Positions 1 through 6,326 of a DNA stretch of 6,583 nt are shown here, piece after piece. This DNA comes from Promethearchaeota archaeon (GTDB taxonomy: Archaea; Asgardarchaeota; Lokiarchaeia; Sigynarchaeales; SOKP01), in assembly GCA_019057975.1 (NCBI GenBank), contig JAHLWJ010000253.1, positions 1 through 6,583 on the forward strand. Direction: 5' to 3'. The first letter of the stretch is position 1; each line of letters opens with the position of its first letter. Position numbers and translations under genes: made by a program. The notes beneath the pieces are model-generated. The model worked only from the letters and a program-made list of their open reading frames with translations, was not told the origin of the DNA and did no database searches.

Positions 1-89
1 AAGTAAAATTTCTTTTTATAATTTTGAACAATTTATTTAATATAAATTTTTAATTTGTTTTCACCCTTCTGAATAAGTTCTCTTGAAAT

Positions 90-107
90 ATTTACTGAAG
101 AGTAAAT
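90..107. repeat. 7-bp perfect inverted repeat with 4-base loop
   Basis: ATTTACT (90-96) and AGTAAAT (101-107) are exact reverse complements around the loop GAAG. The repeat lies about 80 bases upstream of the first gene, in the 189-base gene-free left end. It could be an operator, or the stem of a terminator for a gene to the left of the window, since a T8 run follows at 123-130. In such AT-rich DNA a 7-bp stem may also be chance. Nothing else was recognised in 1-140. Confidence 0.3.
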
Positions 108-154
108 GAAGAAATCGATCTATTTTTTTTATCACTCAATAAACTTTTAAAAAT

Positions 155-168
155 TCTAAATATTTATC
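155..168 (+). promoter_or_regulatory. possible TATA box of the 190-1221 gene
   Basis: The A/T box TAAATATTTA at 156-165 is centred about 29 bases before the ATG at 190, the spacing expected for an archaeal promoter driving a leaderless or nearly leaderless transcript. No Shine-Dalgarno sequence is visible before that ATG, which fits. A second A/T box, TTTTAAAAA at 145-153, could serve instead and would leave a leader of roughly 15 bases. The region is so AT-rich that the call is weak. Confidence 0.25.
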
Positions 169-189
169 CATTTAAAAGTGATTTTTAAA

Positions 190-1221
190 ATGATCGAAAC
201 TAATATAACAAAAATGTTTGGAATAAAGCATCCAATTTTCAGTGCTCCAATGGGACCCTTCTACACCCGCGATTTAGCTTTGGCAGTTTGTGAGGCTGGT
301 GGTTTGGGGGTTTTGTCGAATGTTAATATAACAGGAACAGATCCGGTAAAGGAGCATAAGGAAAGCATAGAATATATGATTGAACACACAGATAAGCCAT
401 TTGGTCTTAATTTTCTTACCTCTCGGAATAATAAGGGCGTTCAAGAAATGTGCACCGATGTACCTAAACTCGTTATGAACAATCCTAAAATGAGAGAACA
501 GTGTGTTTATTGGTTAACTTCTGCTGGTTCTTCAAAGCTTTTACCTGCTTCAAAAAATTTTCAAGAATTACGGGAAAAATCGGAAGTAAAACACTTTCAT
601 GTAGCACCAGCTGTATGGTTAGCACAGAAATGTGTAGATGCTAATGTAGACGGAATAGTAGCCACTGGTGGTGAAGGAGGCGGTCATCAATCATATGAGA
701 GAGTAAGTACCCTTGTACTACTGCAACAAATTAATAAAATTTTTCCTGATTTACCCGTGATTGCGTGTGGAGGTTTTGCTACAGGAGAAGGTTTAGCTGC
801 AGCTTTATCGCTCGGTGCTGGAGCAATAGCTATGGGTTCACGATTTATTGCTTCTAAACAATCAGAGTTTCATGAAAAATACAAAGCATTAATTCCACCT
901 GGTAAACCCCAAGATACGGGGCTATTCACCGGATCATTTGGTCCTATTCGTTTATATAAAAACAAATATGCCTTAGCACATCCCGCACCTCAATCAAAAG
1001 AGGAAATGATTGCGTATGAAAAATCTATAACGATTGAGCAGGCGACAAGCGACGCTGGTGCTTATGATAGAGTTTATAATGGAGATACTGAAGAAGGAGC
1101 TGTATTACTTGGACAATCAATAGGTATTATTGATAGTATTAACAACGTCAACGATATTATTAAAAGTGTAATAAAGGATGCAGAAGCTGCTATAAAAAGT
1201 AACAATTCTATGATAAAATAG
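190..1221 (+). CDS. nitronate monooxygenase family FMN-dependent TIM-barrel oxidoreductase
   Basis: A cytosolic flavoprotein of the nitronate monooxygenase / 2-nitropropane dioxygenase / FabK-like family, 343 residues from the ATG at 190. In order, it shows the N-terminal FMN-site motif APMG (residues 19-22), GLNFL on a later strand, the family hallmark GGEGGGH (160-166) with the conserved His166, the phosphate-binding GGFATGEG (194-201), AMGSRF ending at 219, and the C-terminal GDTEEGAVLLGQ (298-309). All of these are seen in the sequence. The family oxidises nitronates with O2, or in some branches reduces enoyl thioesters; which applies here cannot be read from sequence. An in-frame GTG at 178 would add MIFK, but the ATG start aligns exactly with the start of the paralogue at 1803-2774 (MIKTKVTEMLG against MIETNITKMFG), so 190 is preferred. 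It converges on the thioesterase gene and ends in a strong T-tract. Family call is firm, substrate unknown. Confidence 0.9.
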   Translation: MIETNITKMFGIKHPIFSAPMGPFYTRDLALAVCEAGGLGVLSNVNITGTDPVKEHKESIEYMIEHTDKPFGLNFLTSRNNKGVQEMCTDVPKLVMNNPKMREQCVYWLTSAGSSKLLPASKNFQELREKSEVKHFHVAPAVWLAQKCVDANVDGIVATGGEGGGHQSYERVSTLVLLQQINKIFPDLPVIACGGFATGEGLAAALSLGAGAIAMGSRFIASKQSEFHEKYKALIPPGKPQDTGLFTGSFGPIRLYKNKYALAHPAPQSKEEMIAYEKSITIEQATSDAGAYDRVYNGDTEEGAVLLGQSIGIIDSINNVNDIIKSVIKDAEAAIKSNNSMIK

Positions 1222-1242
1222 AGAAGTTAAAAAATTCAATTC

Positions 1243-1264
1243 TTTTTTATAAAAATTTTTTTTT
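1243..1264 (+). terminator. T-tract terminator of the 190-1221 gene
   Basis: Two T runs, T6 at 1243-1248 and T9 at 1256-1264, begin 21 bases after the stop codon, without a GC-rich stem. This is the usual form of an archaeal intrinsic terminator. The A runs in the same gap (1229-1234 and 1251-1255) read as short T runs on the minus strand and could help end the convergent thioesterase transcript. Confidence 0.6.
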
Positions 1265-1293
1265 CTATATTTATACCTTATTTTTAGTTTTTA

Positions 1294-1719
1294 TCAAACC
1301 ATAAGTTTTAAAATTTCTTGCTTCAAATCATCTGGAATGATCGCTTTTTTTTGGTGTTCATAATCATACCAGACCATATGAGCTTCACCCTCAGCTGCTT
1401 TTCTATTTAATTTTTTGCTCATTATAGAATGTTTTATTATTATTTTTGATTCTTCTATGTTTACGATTTTTGCACCTATATAGATAGTGTCTGGATAAGT
1501 CAATGGAGCTTTATAATAACAACTTTGAAAAGATAAGATTGGTCCTATACGTACTGTTGTAGGCTCTTCATAAATCTTTAATAATCGAAATAAAGCTATT
1601 CTTGAACTTTCAAAATAGCGATAATATATTGTGTTATTTACATGCCCCCTAGCATCCATATCGCCCCATCGTACAGGCATCTCCTCTACCACATGAAAAT
1701 CCTTTAATTTCTCACTCAT
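1294..1719 (-). CDS. 4-hydroxybenzoyl-CoA thioesterase-type hotdog acyl-CoA thioesterase
   Basis: A 141-residue single-domain protein of the 4HBT/YbgC/FadM-like hotdog-fold thioesterases, the normal length for the family. The signature is RWGDMDARGHVNN (residues 17-29). Asp22 aligns with the catalytic Asp of 4-hydroxybenzoyl-CoA thioesterase and YbgC, and it is followed by the expected YYRYFE on the long central helix. Later family marks are the CYYKAPLTYPD strand (67-77), AAEGEAHMVWYD (108-119) and the closing IIPDDLKQEI (127-136). Enzymes of this type hydrolyse acyl-CoA or acyl-ACP thioesters in the cytosol, usually as tetramers; the acyl group cannot be predicted. A T-tract at 1780-1795 separates it from the flavoprotein upstream on the same strand, so it probably has its own promoter. 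A GAGATG stretch at 1725-1730 before the ATG is at best a weak ribosome binding site. It lies between two nitronate monooxygenase family genes, a hint of CoA-thioester metabolism but no more. Confidence 0.88.
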   Translation of the reverse strand: MSEKLKDFHVVEEMPVRWGDMDARGHVNNTIYYRYFESSRIALFRLLKIYEEPTTVRIGPILSFQSCYYKAPLTYPDTIYIGAKIVNIEESKIIIKHSIMSKKLNRKAAEGEAHMVWYDYEHQKKAIIPDDLKQEILKLMV

Positions 1720-1737
1720 ATTTTCATCTCAAATTTA

Positions 1738-1748
1738 AATTTATTCTT
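1738..1748 (-). promoter_or_regulatory. possible TATA box of the thioesterase gene
   Basis: Read on the minus strand, AAGAATAAATT lies about 19-29 bases upstream of the ATG at 1719. That is about right for a TATA box driving a leaderless or very short-leader transcript. It sits downstream of the terminator of the previous gene, where a promoter is needed. The call rests on position and A/T content only. Confidence 0.25.
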
Positions 1749-1779
1749 AATAATATGTGAGTTTTTCAAATATACGATT

Positions 1780-1795
1780 AAAAAAAATAAAAAAA
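1780..1795 (-). terminator. double T-tract terminator of the 1803-2774 gene
   Basis: On the minus strand a T7 run (1795-1789), one A, and a T8 run (1787-1780) follow the stop codon by seven bases with no stem-loop. This is a clear archaeal-type terminator. It argues against co-transcription of the flavoprotein with the thioesterase downstream. Confidence 0.65.
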
Positions 1796-1802
1796 GGATG
1801 TA

Positions 1803-2774
1803 TTAGGAAATCTTTTTTAGCCTTTGGATAACTTCTTCTGCTTCTTTCATTATCCTATCAAGCAGTTCTTTTACAGTTGGAATGTCTTTAACTAGTCCTA
1901 CACCTTGGCCACAACTTACCATTCCTGCATCTATATCCCCTTCTTTATACATTTTTAAAGCATTTTGACCAGAGGCCACCTGAATAATTTCTTGTAGGGA
2001 TGCCTTTTGAGATTCCAATTCAATTATTTTTTCTGCTGCTTTATTCCTCCATACCCTATGAGTATTACGAATTGAGCGCATGACTAAATGAGTATCAGTT
2101 TCCTTTGCCTGAACAAAAGCTTGTTTTAGATTATCATGGATTGGACATTCTTTAGTGGCCATCATTCTCGTCCCCATAATTGCACCCTCAGCGCCAAGGG
2201 CAAGAACCGCAGCAATTCCTCTTCCATCTGTAATTCCCCCTCCTGCTATTACTGGAACATCTATAGCATCCACAACCGATGGTGTCATTACAAGAGTACC
2301 AATATCTAAAGTTCCAGTTGCACCACCGTTTTCATAACCCACAACTGTAATCATATCAGCACCTAAAGATGCGCCTGTTATAGCATATCTGACACCCGCA
2401 CACTTATGTATCCATATAGCACCCCCTTCTTTGAATTTTGGAACTAAATCTGCTGGAGCCTTATGACCGCTTGTTTCAATTATTTTCGTACCCTCATCTA
2501 ACGTCGCCTCAACATATTTTACCAATTTTTCTTGTGGCATCATAGCGGGAAATAGATTTATATTTACAGCAAATGGTTGATCAGTTAAAGATTGCGTTTT
2601 TCTAATTGCCTCACGTAATTCTTCAGGGGTTTGATAATTTGCACTTGCTAATACAGCACAAGCACCTGCATTGCTTACCGAAGCAACAAATTCAGGATTG
2701 GAGATATTTGCCATTGTTCCTGCAATTATTGGATATTTACATCCTAACATTTCAGTTACTTTTGTTTTTATCAT
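1803..2774 (-). CDS. nitronate monooxygenase-like FMN protein lacking the motif His
   Basis: A 323-residue cytosolic TIM-barrel flavoprotein of the nitronate monooxygenase / FabK-like family. It has the N-terminal CKYPIIAGTM (12-21), FAVNINL (68-74), GYENGGATG (146-154), the phosphate-binding AGGGITDGRG (177-186), IMGTRMMATKE (199-209) and a C-terminal CGQGVG (288-293). In nitronate monooxygenases the 146-154 position normally reads like GxEGGGHxG, with a conserved His at the active site. Here that residue is Ala152, so classical nitronate oxidation is doubtful although the FMN site looks intact. The segment MRSIRNTHRVWRN (232-244) is a second distinctive stretch. The frame is complete and well conserved, so this looks like a functional divergent branch, not a decayed gene. 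AAGGT at 2783-2787, eight bases before the ATG, supports the start. A palindrome and TATA candidate lie upstream and a T-tract follows the stop. It could be an enoyl reductase or other flavin reductase. Confidence 0.88.
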   Translation of the reverse strand: MIKTKVTEMLGCKYPIIAGTMANISNPEFVASVSNAGACAVLASANYQTPEELREAIRKTQSLTDQPFAVNINLFPAMMPQEKLVKYVEATLDEGTKIIETSGHKAPADLVPKFKEGGAIWIHKCAGVRYAITGASLGADMITVVGYENGGATGTLDIGTLVMTPSVVDAIDVPVIAGGGITDGRGIAAVLALGAEGAIMGTRMMATKECPIHDNLKQAFVQAKETDTHLVMRSIRNTHRVWRNKAAEKIIELESQKASLQEIIQVASGQNALKMYKEGDIDAGMVSCGQGVGLVKDIPTVKELLDRIMKEAEEVIQRLKKIS

Positions 2775-2782
2775 AAACTTTT

Positions 2783-2787
2783 ACCTT
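2783..2787 (-). promoter_or_regulatory. ribosome binding site of the 1803-2774 gene
   Basis: AAGGT on the minus strand, with an eight-base spacer to the ATG at 2774, is complementary to the end of 16S rRNA. It is the clearest Shine-Dalgarno candidate in a window where most starts have none. Confidence 0.45.
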
Positions 2788-2801
2788 GAGAATTAATTAA
2801 T

Positions 2802-2813
2802 TATTGATCAATA
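2802..2813. promoter_or_regulatory. 12-bp perfect palindrome, possible operator
   Basis: TATTGATCAATA is its own reverse complement and lies 28-39 bases upstream of the ATG at 2774. If the TATA candidate at 2825-2836 is right, the transcription start falls in or beside this palindrome, a typical place for a repressor site. A second TTGATCA core stands at 2853-2859 on the other side of the TATA box, its centre 49 bases away. Function is inferred from symmetry and position. Confidence 0.35.
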
Positions 2814-2824
2814 TATTCCCATTT

Positions 2825-2836
2825 GATTTATATTTC
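2825..2836 (-). promoter_or_regulatory. BRE/TATA-like promoter of the 1803-2774 gene
   Basis: On the minus strand this reads GAAATATAAATC: a purine-rich BRE-like GAAA followed by the TATA-like ATATAAAT. It lies about 50-60 bases before the ATG, predicting a start near 2804 and a leader of about 30 bases that would contain the AAGGT ribosome binding site. A near-identical element (GAAATTAAATC) precedes the large membrane protein gene at 6279-6289. Confidence 0.4.
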
Positions 2837-2905
2837 ATTATAAAAATAAATCTTGATCACGATTTTCATTCAATTCTAAAGAAAGAAAAACTTGACTAAA
2901 AATTT

Positions 2906-2914
2906 AAAAAAAAA
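2906..2914 (-). terminator. T-tract terminator of the UPF0182-like gene
   Basis: A T9 run on the minus strand, followed shortly by a T5 run (2902-2898 region), begins 15 bases after the stop codon of the large membrane protein gene, with no stem-loop. It fits an archaeal-type terminator and separates this gene from the flavoprotein gene downstream. Confidence 0.55.
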
Positions 2915-2929
2915 GTAGTAAAGTAAACC

Positions 2930-5900
2930 TTACATTACTGCTATATAATTTTCTTCAGAGGAATAGATAATTACATCGTCAACGATCAAAGTCCATCTAA
3001 ATCTTATTAAAATATCACTTGTGGTACAATTTACATACCCGTTTAAGATTATTCCTTCACCAGAATATAAAGTAGTGTTAATTAATGTAAAATTAATCCC
3101 TGTGTAAATATCATAGTTGAATGTAGCATTTTCTAGAGGATAATAAGTAGGTGGAACTTCAATAGAAAAGACACCCCCTCCTTCACGGTATAGTGATAAA
3201 TTCACCCTTACGTTATATCCCGGAGCTGAAATACTTTCATTGAAATTTTCTACTTCAATTCTAAAACGTGCAAGATCGTCAGGCAAAATCATTGAGTTTT
3301 CCATGTCAAATATGTAAGAGATTGCAAAGAATTTGATTTTTACTGTAATAATATTAGATGTCGTATTCCCAAATTCGTTTAAGGCTTTTATGTAGAATTC
3401 ATAGGTTCCAGAATCCATTTCCGAAATTGAGTACTGCGTTTGTGAATTGGGTAGATCCTCAATCAAAAGACTATCGTTTCTATAGATTGAATAACTATCT
3501 GTAAATTGAGATTCCGTCCAATTAAGTATAAAAGATCCATCTATATCTGGATTATCGGCATCAGTTGTTAATGTGAAACTCCCTGGATTAAAATTTTCTA
3601 AACTATTGTAAGCATCAAATGCTTCTGAACCATACCCTACTTTTCTTGTAAAGGCTTCTACAAATCCAGCTAATTTTAATTGTTGTAATCCTCCAACTGT
3701 ACTATAAGTAGGGATATAATAATAGACTGAACCTCCAAGAGGATATAAAAGAGTATTCCCATTTCTAGCCCCCGAGATTAAGGATATTTGTTGTGTTGCT
3801 TCAGTCTCATATGTATCTCTTGCAGTTTTGGGACCGATCAAATTTTCAGTTGAATTTCTAGTGTGGTAGAAGATTGCTTCTCCAAAATTATTACCATGTC
3901 TTATAACATACATTCCTGCTAAGGTTCTAGCTTCTGCACCTTCATACTCCACTAAATCTAATCCTACATATTCTATTCCATCTCCGAGGTTTGTTTCGAT
4001 GTAGAAAAGATCTCCACTTTCTGGTCTTTCATGAAAATCATCTCCTCTCTTCCATGTTTTTAGATCTTGTACGTGATATTTATAATTGGCTTCTAATTGT
4101 AATTCAAATAAATCTTCAGGGTATCTTAATTGGTTAGTTAACCATGCTGGAATTTCTTGCCAATTATAAGAGTCCATGTAGTACTCCCACAGAGGATATA
4201 ATGGATCAGTTGATTTGATTAAAGCAGGATTTTCAAAAAACTCCAATTCACCATCCTTTACGTCAATCAAGCAAATACCTAAGAATCTTAAAATTGGGGA
4301 TCGAGAGTACGTCCCTATATCTATTGAAGTGTAAATTGAAACCGCATAGTACATCTTATTATTATAACTGTCAAAAACTAAATAGGGATCGTTATCTATC
4401 TTTAATTGAGGTAAAAGTATATTGCTTACACGTTTTTTCACATTTCTATTTATTAAATATTTGTGTTCTCCTCCTTCGAATGCGTAGCCCCACAGATCTA
4501 AACTTACAGTATACCAGAATGCTTCTAATCCTTTGAGTACACCATCAGGTTCCCCTTCATAAATATAATTATTATTCGGAATTCCGCCTCTCCATCCTGT
4601 GTCGAGTAATATAGTTTTATCATAAGCTCCTAATCCCTCACTTGCTCCGTGTTGTTCAAGAAACTTTTTACTTTCAGATTCACCAAAAAATATTGGATAA
4701 TCTTCAGAAACATTAAAAGTGAAACTAATATTTACTAATTCTCCTGTAAATGTATCTAATGCTAAGAAGCCTTCGATATGATCGTATAATTCTGTATTTG
4801 TTTTTACAGGATCTCCCGAAAATTGAGATATTCTGACTGTTTTGGGAGCAACCCAATATTCTGTTCCATCTATATAAACAATATCGGAATCAGCTAATCC
4901 TTCAAAGGTTGTACCTATTTTAGCAGCTAAACTTTGAACAGCATAATCTTGATCAAATTGTCTTATACTAAAAATCATTTGAGTGTCATTCTCAGGACTA
5001 GATGATAATGTAAAATTTTCAATTGGACGTTCCTCAAACATATCTAATCCCGCACATGCTCGTGTCCATGTTATTTCTCGATGGATTTTTTTAGTCCATT
5101 CGTTTTCTAAGTAAACGGATGTATTGCTCAGAGTTATCATAGGACCTATACTGAACATTAATGGTAATGTTATGAGAAAAATTAATGCACCAGCCATTAT
5201 TCCTATTTTAACTTTTTGAGGTTTTATCACCATGTTATTTCTTGGATCTTTAGCTAATTTATAACGACCAAAAATATATGTCGAAATGCCTAGTCCTATT
5301 AATATAACAAATGCTAAAACCCATGACCACATTTGTAATAGTTCTATTCCATTTAAAGCCAACGTAGGTAGAGTAAGAAAGATCATTCCAAAGGATAGAC
5401 CAGTTATTATTAATGCATTTGATATTATATTATAATCGTTCCTTTTCAAGTAATAATTACTTACAATGTTTAGTGCCCCCCGAAAAATAAAAACCGCAAA
5501 TATGAAATAAATTATAGGTAAATATAACCTTGAGTAGACGAAAATGAATTCTATATTCATGTTATTAGGATTCAATAATACATTAAAAGCATCGATAAGA
5601 ACGGTAAATGGTGACAATGTGATTTCCCCATTTTCATATAGATATAAAACCCAAGAAAACTGACCACCCGCATCCATAGCCATCCCAAATAAGTAGAACA
5701 AGAGGAAACCTGCAGTCCACCAAAAAATCAATGCCTTTATCCTAGATGGTTTTCCAAATTTTAAGAGAGTCCCAATCATTGTCAATAAGTTTTGATTGGG
5801 AGGTAAGCTCATTATTATACAACCTATAATAGCACCGGTTAATGCTGTTTTATTGAAGAAGAAATTAATTGACCAAAAATTCAGAAAGTAAAAATCATAA

Positions 5901-6247
5901 TAATTTAATCCTCCCGCTTTATCCTCGTAGAGTTGAGCATTTAAGTGGATTGGACCAAACCATGCAGGCCAAAACCAGAAGATCGTTAAAAGGACTAGGG
6001 TAATCACAGCAATAGGAATAACTATTTTTAGGATTTTTTTCACATTTAGTTTTTTCTTACGCCTATTGAACCAATTAGATTTGAAAAACTTCCTGCTAGG
6101 GGGTTTCCTAGCTCCTTCAATTGTATCATCCTCTCCTCGTTCTAGTAGTTTTACCTTCTGCTGTATCTCATACTTTCTATTTTCTTCTTGACAGTCTTCA
6201 CAATAGTAATTAAATTTCTCATGCTTTTCGCAAGATTTTTTTGCCAT
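2930..6247 (-). CDS. UPF0182 family membrane protein with zinc-knuckle-like head and Fn3 tail
   Basis: A 1105-residue membrane protein of unknown function. Residues 6-19 form C-x2-H-x6-C-x2-C, like half a B-box zinc finger. A charged linker and a basic patch (52-72) precede the first helix, so the head should be cytosolic. About seven hydrophobic helices follow (roughly 71-93, 118-148, 171-191, 234-257, 274-296, 304-327, 346-368), as in UPF0182 (COG1615), placing residues 370-1105 outside. The UPF0182 match is supported by WTRACAGLD (394-402), LRYPEDLFELQ (707-717), IGPKTARDTY (804-813), TQQISL (818-823) and NTLLYPLGGSVYYY (831-844). Residues about 886-972 are a fibronectin type III domain (ILNWTES, YSIYRND, GTYEFYIKALNEFG). 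Residues 973-1105 are beta-rich and unassigned. Fifteen N-x-S/T sequons lie outside, nine of them between 909 and 1075, suggesting a glycosylated surface protein. The ATG start places the C/H motif immediately after it. The family call is strong; role, ligand and metal binding are unknown. Confidence 0.88.
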   Translation of the reverse strand: MAKKSCEKHEKFNYYCEDCQEENRKYEIQQKVKLLERGEDDTIEGARKPPSRKFFKSNWFNRRKKKLNVKKILKIVIPIAVITLVLLTIFWFWPAWFGPIHLNAQLYEDKAGGLNYYDFYFLNFWSINFFFNKTALTGAIIGCIIMSLPPNQNLLTMIGTLLKFGKPSRIKALIFWWTAGFLLFYLFGMAMDAGGQFSWVLYLYENGEITLSPFTVLIDAFNVLLNPNNMNIEFIFVYSRLYLPIIYFIFAVFIFRGALNIVSNYYLKRNDYNIISNALIITGLSFGMIFLTLPTLALNGIELLQMWSWVLAFVILIGLGISTYIFGRYKLAKDPRNNMVIKPQKVKIGIMAGALIFLITLPLMFSIGPMITLSNTSVYLENEWTKKIHREITWTRACAGLDMFEERPIENFTLSSSPENDTQMIFSIRQFDQDYAVQSLAAKIGTTFEGLADSDIVYIDGTEYWVAPKTVRISQFSGDPVKTNTELYDHIEGFLALDTFTGELVNISFTFNVSEDYPIFFGESESKKFLEQHGASEGLGAYDKTILLDTGWRGGIPNNNYIYEGEPDGVLKGLEAFWYTVSLDLWGYAFEGGEHKYLINRNVKKRVSNILLPQLKIDNDPYLVFDSYNNKMYYAVSIYTSIDIGTYSRSPILRFLGICLIDVKDGELEFFENPALIKSTDPLYPLWEYYMDSYNWQEIPAWLTNQLRYPEDLFELQLEANYKYHVQDLKTWKRGDDFHERPESGDLFYIETNLGDGIEYVGLDLVEYEGAEARTLAGMYVIRHGNNFGEAIFYHTRNSTENLIGPKTARDTYETEATQQISLISGARNGNTLLYPLGGSVYYYIPTYSTVGGLQQLKLAGFVEAFTRKVGYGSEAFDAYNSLENFNPGSFTLTTDADNPDIDGSFILNWTESQFTDSYSIYRNDSLLIEDLPNSQTQYSISEMDSGTYEFYIKALNEFGNTTSNIITVKIKFFAISYIFDMENSMILPDDLARFRIEVENFNESISAPGYNVRVNLSLYREGGGVFSIEVPPTYYPLENATFNYDIYTGINFTLINTTLYSGEGIILNGYVNCTTSDILIRFRWTLIVDDVIIYSSEENYIAVM

Positions 6248-6278
6248 GGTAATCCATCTTTTTATTTAGAGATAAATT

Positions 6279-6289
6279 GATTTAATTTC
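6279..6289 (-). promoter_or_regulatory. BRE/TATA-like promoter candidate of the UPF0182-like gene
   Basis: On the minus strand this reads GAAATTAAATC, 32-42 bases upstream of the ATG at 6247, predicting a leader of about 10 bases. It resembles the GAAATATAAATC element before the 1803-2774 gene. The preceding gene ends at 6327 with only a T5 run (6312-6308) after it, so read-through from that gene is also possible. No clear ribosome binding site precedes the ATG. Confidence 0.3.
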
Positions 6290-6326
6290 TAAAGAAGATA
6301 ATGACATAAAAAGTTGATTGGAGGAT

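Noticed and set aside
2155..2337. 60-codon open frame on the plus strand, opposite the flavoprotein gene
   Set aside because: It lies entirely inside the strongly conserved 1803-2774 gene, is rich in Pro/Ala/Ile as a reverse-frame shadow of Gly/Ala-rich motifs, and has no domain or start signal.
2781..2850. Short A/T repeats such as AATTAATTAATT in the gap 2775-2929
   Set aside because: They are simple A/T-rich sequence of a kind common throughout the window's gaps; no regular unit, spacer pattern or terminal repeat suggests a mobile element, CRISPR array or origin.
4294..4536. 80-codon open frame on the plus strand, inside the UPF0182-like gene
   Set aside because: It is antisense to conserved family sequence, with low-complexity Leu/Tyr/Ser content and no recognisable motif or ribosome binding site.
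1294..6247. A single minus-strand operon of membrane protein, flavoprotein and thioesterase
   Set aside because: T-tracts follow the stop codons at 2930 and 1803, and promoter-like boxes lie in each gap, so separate transcripts are more likely.
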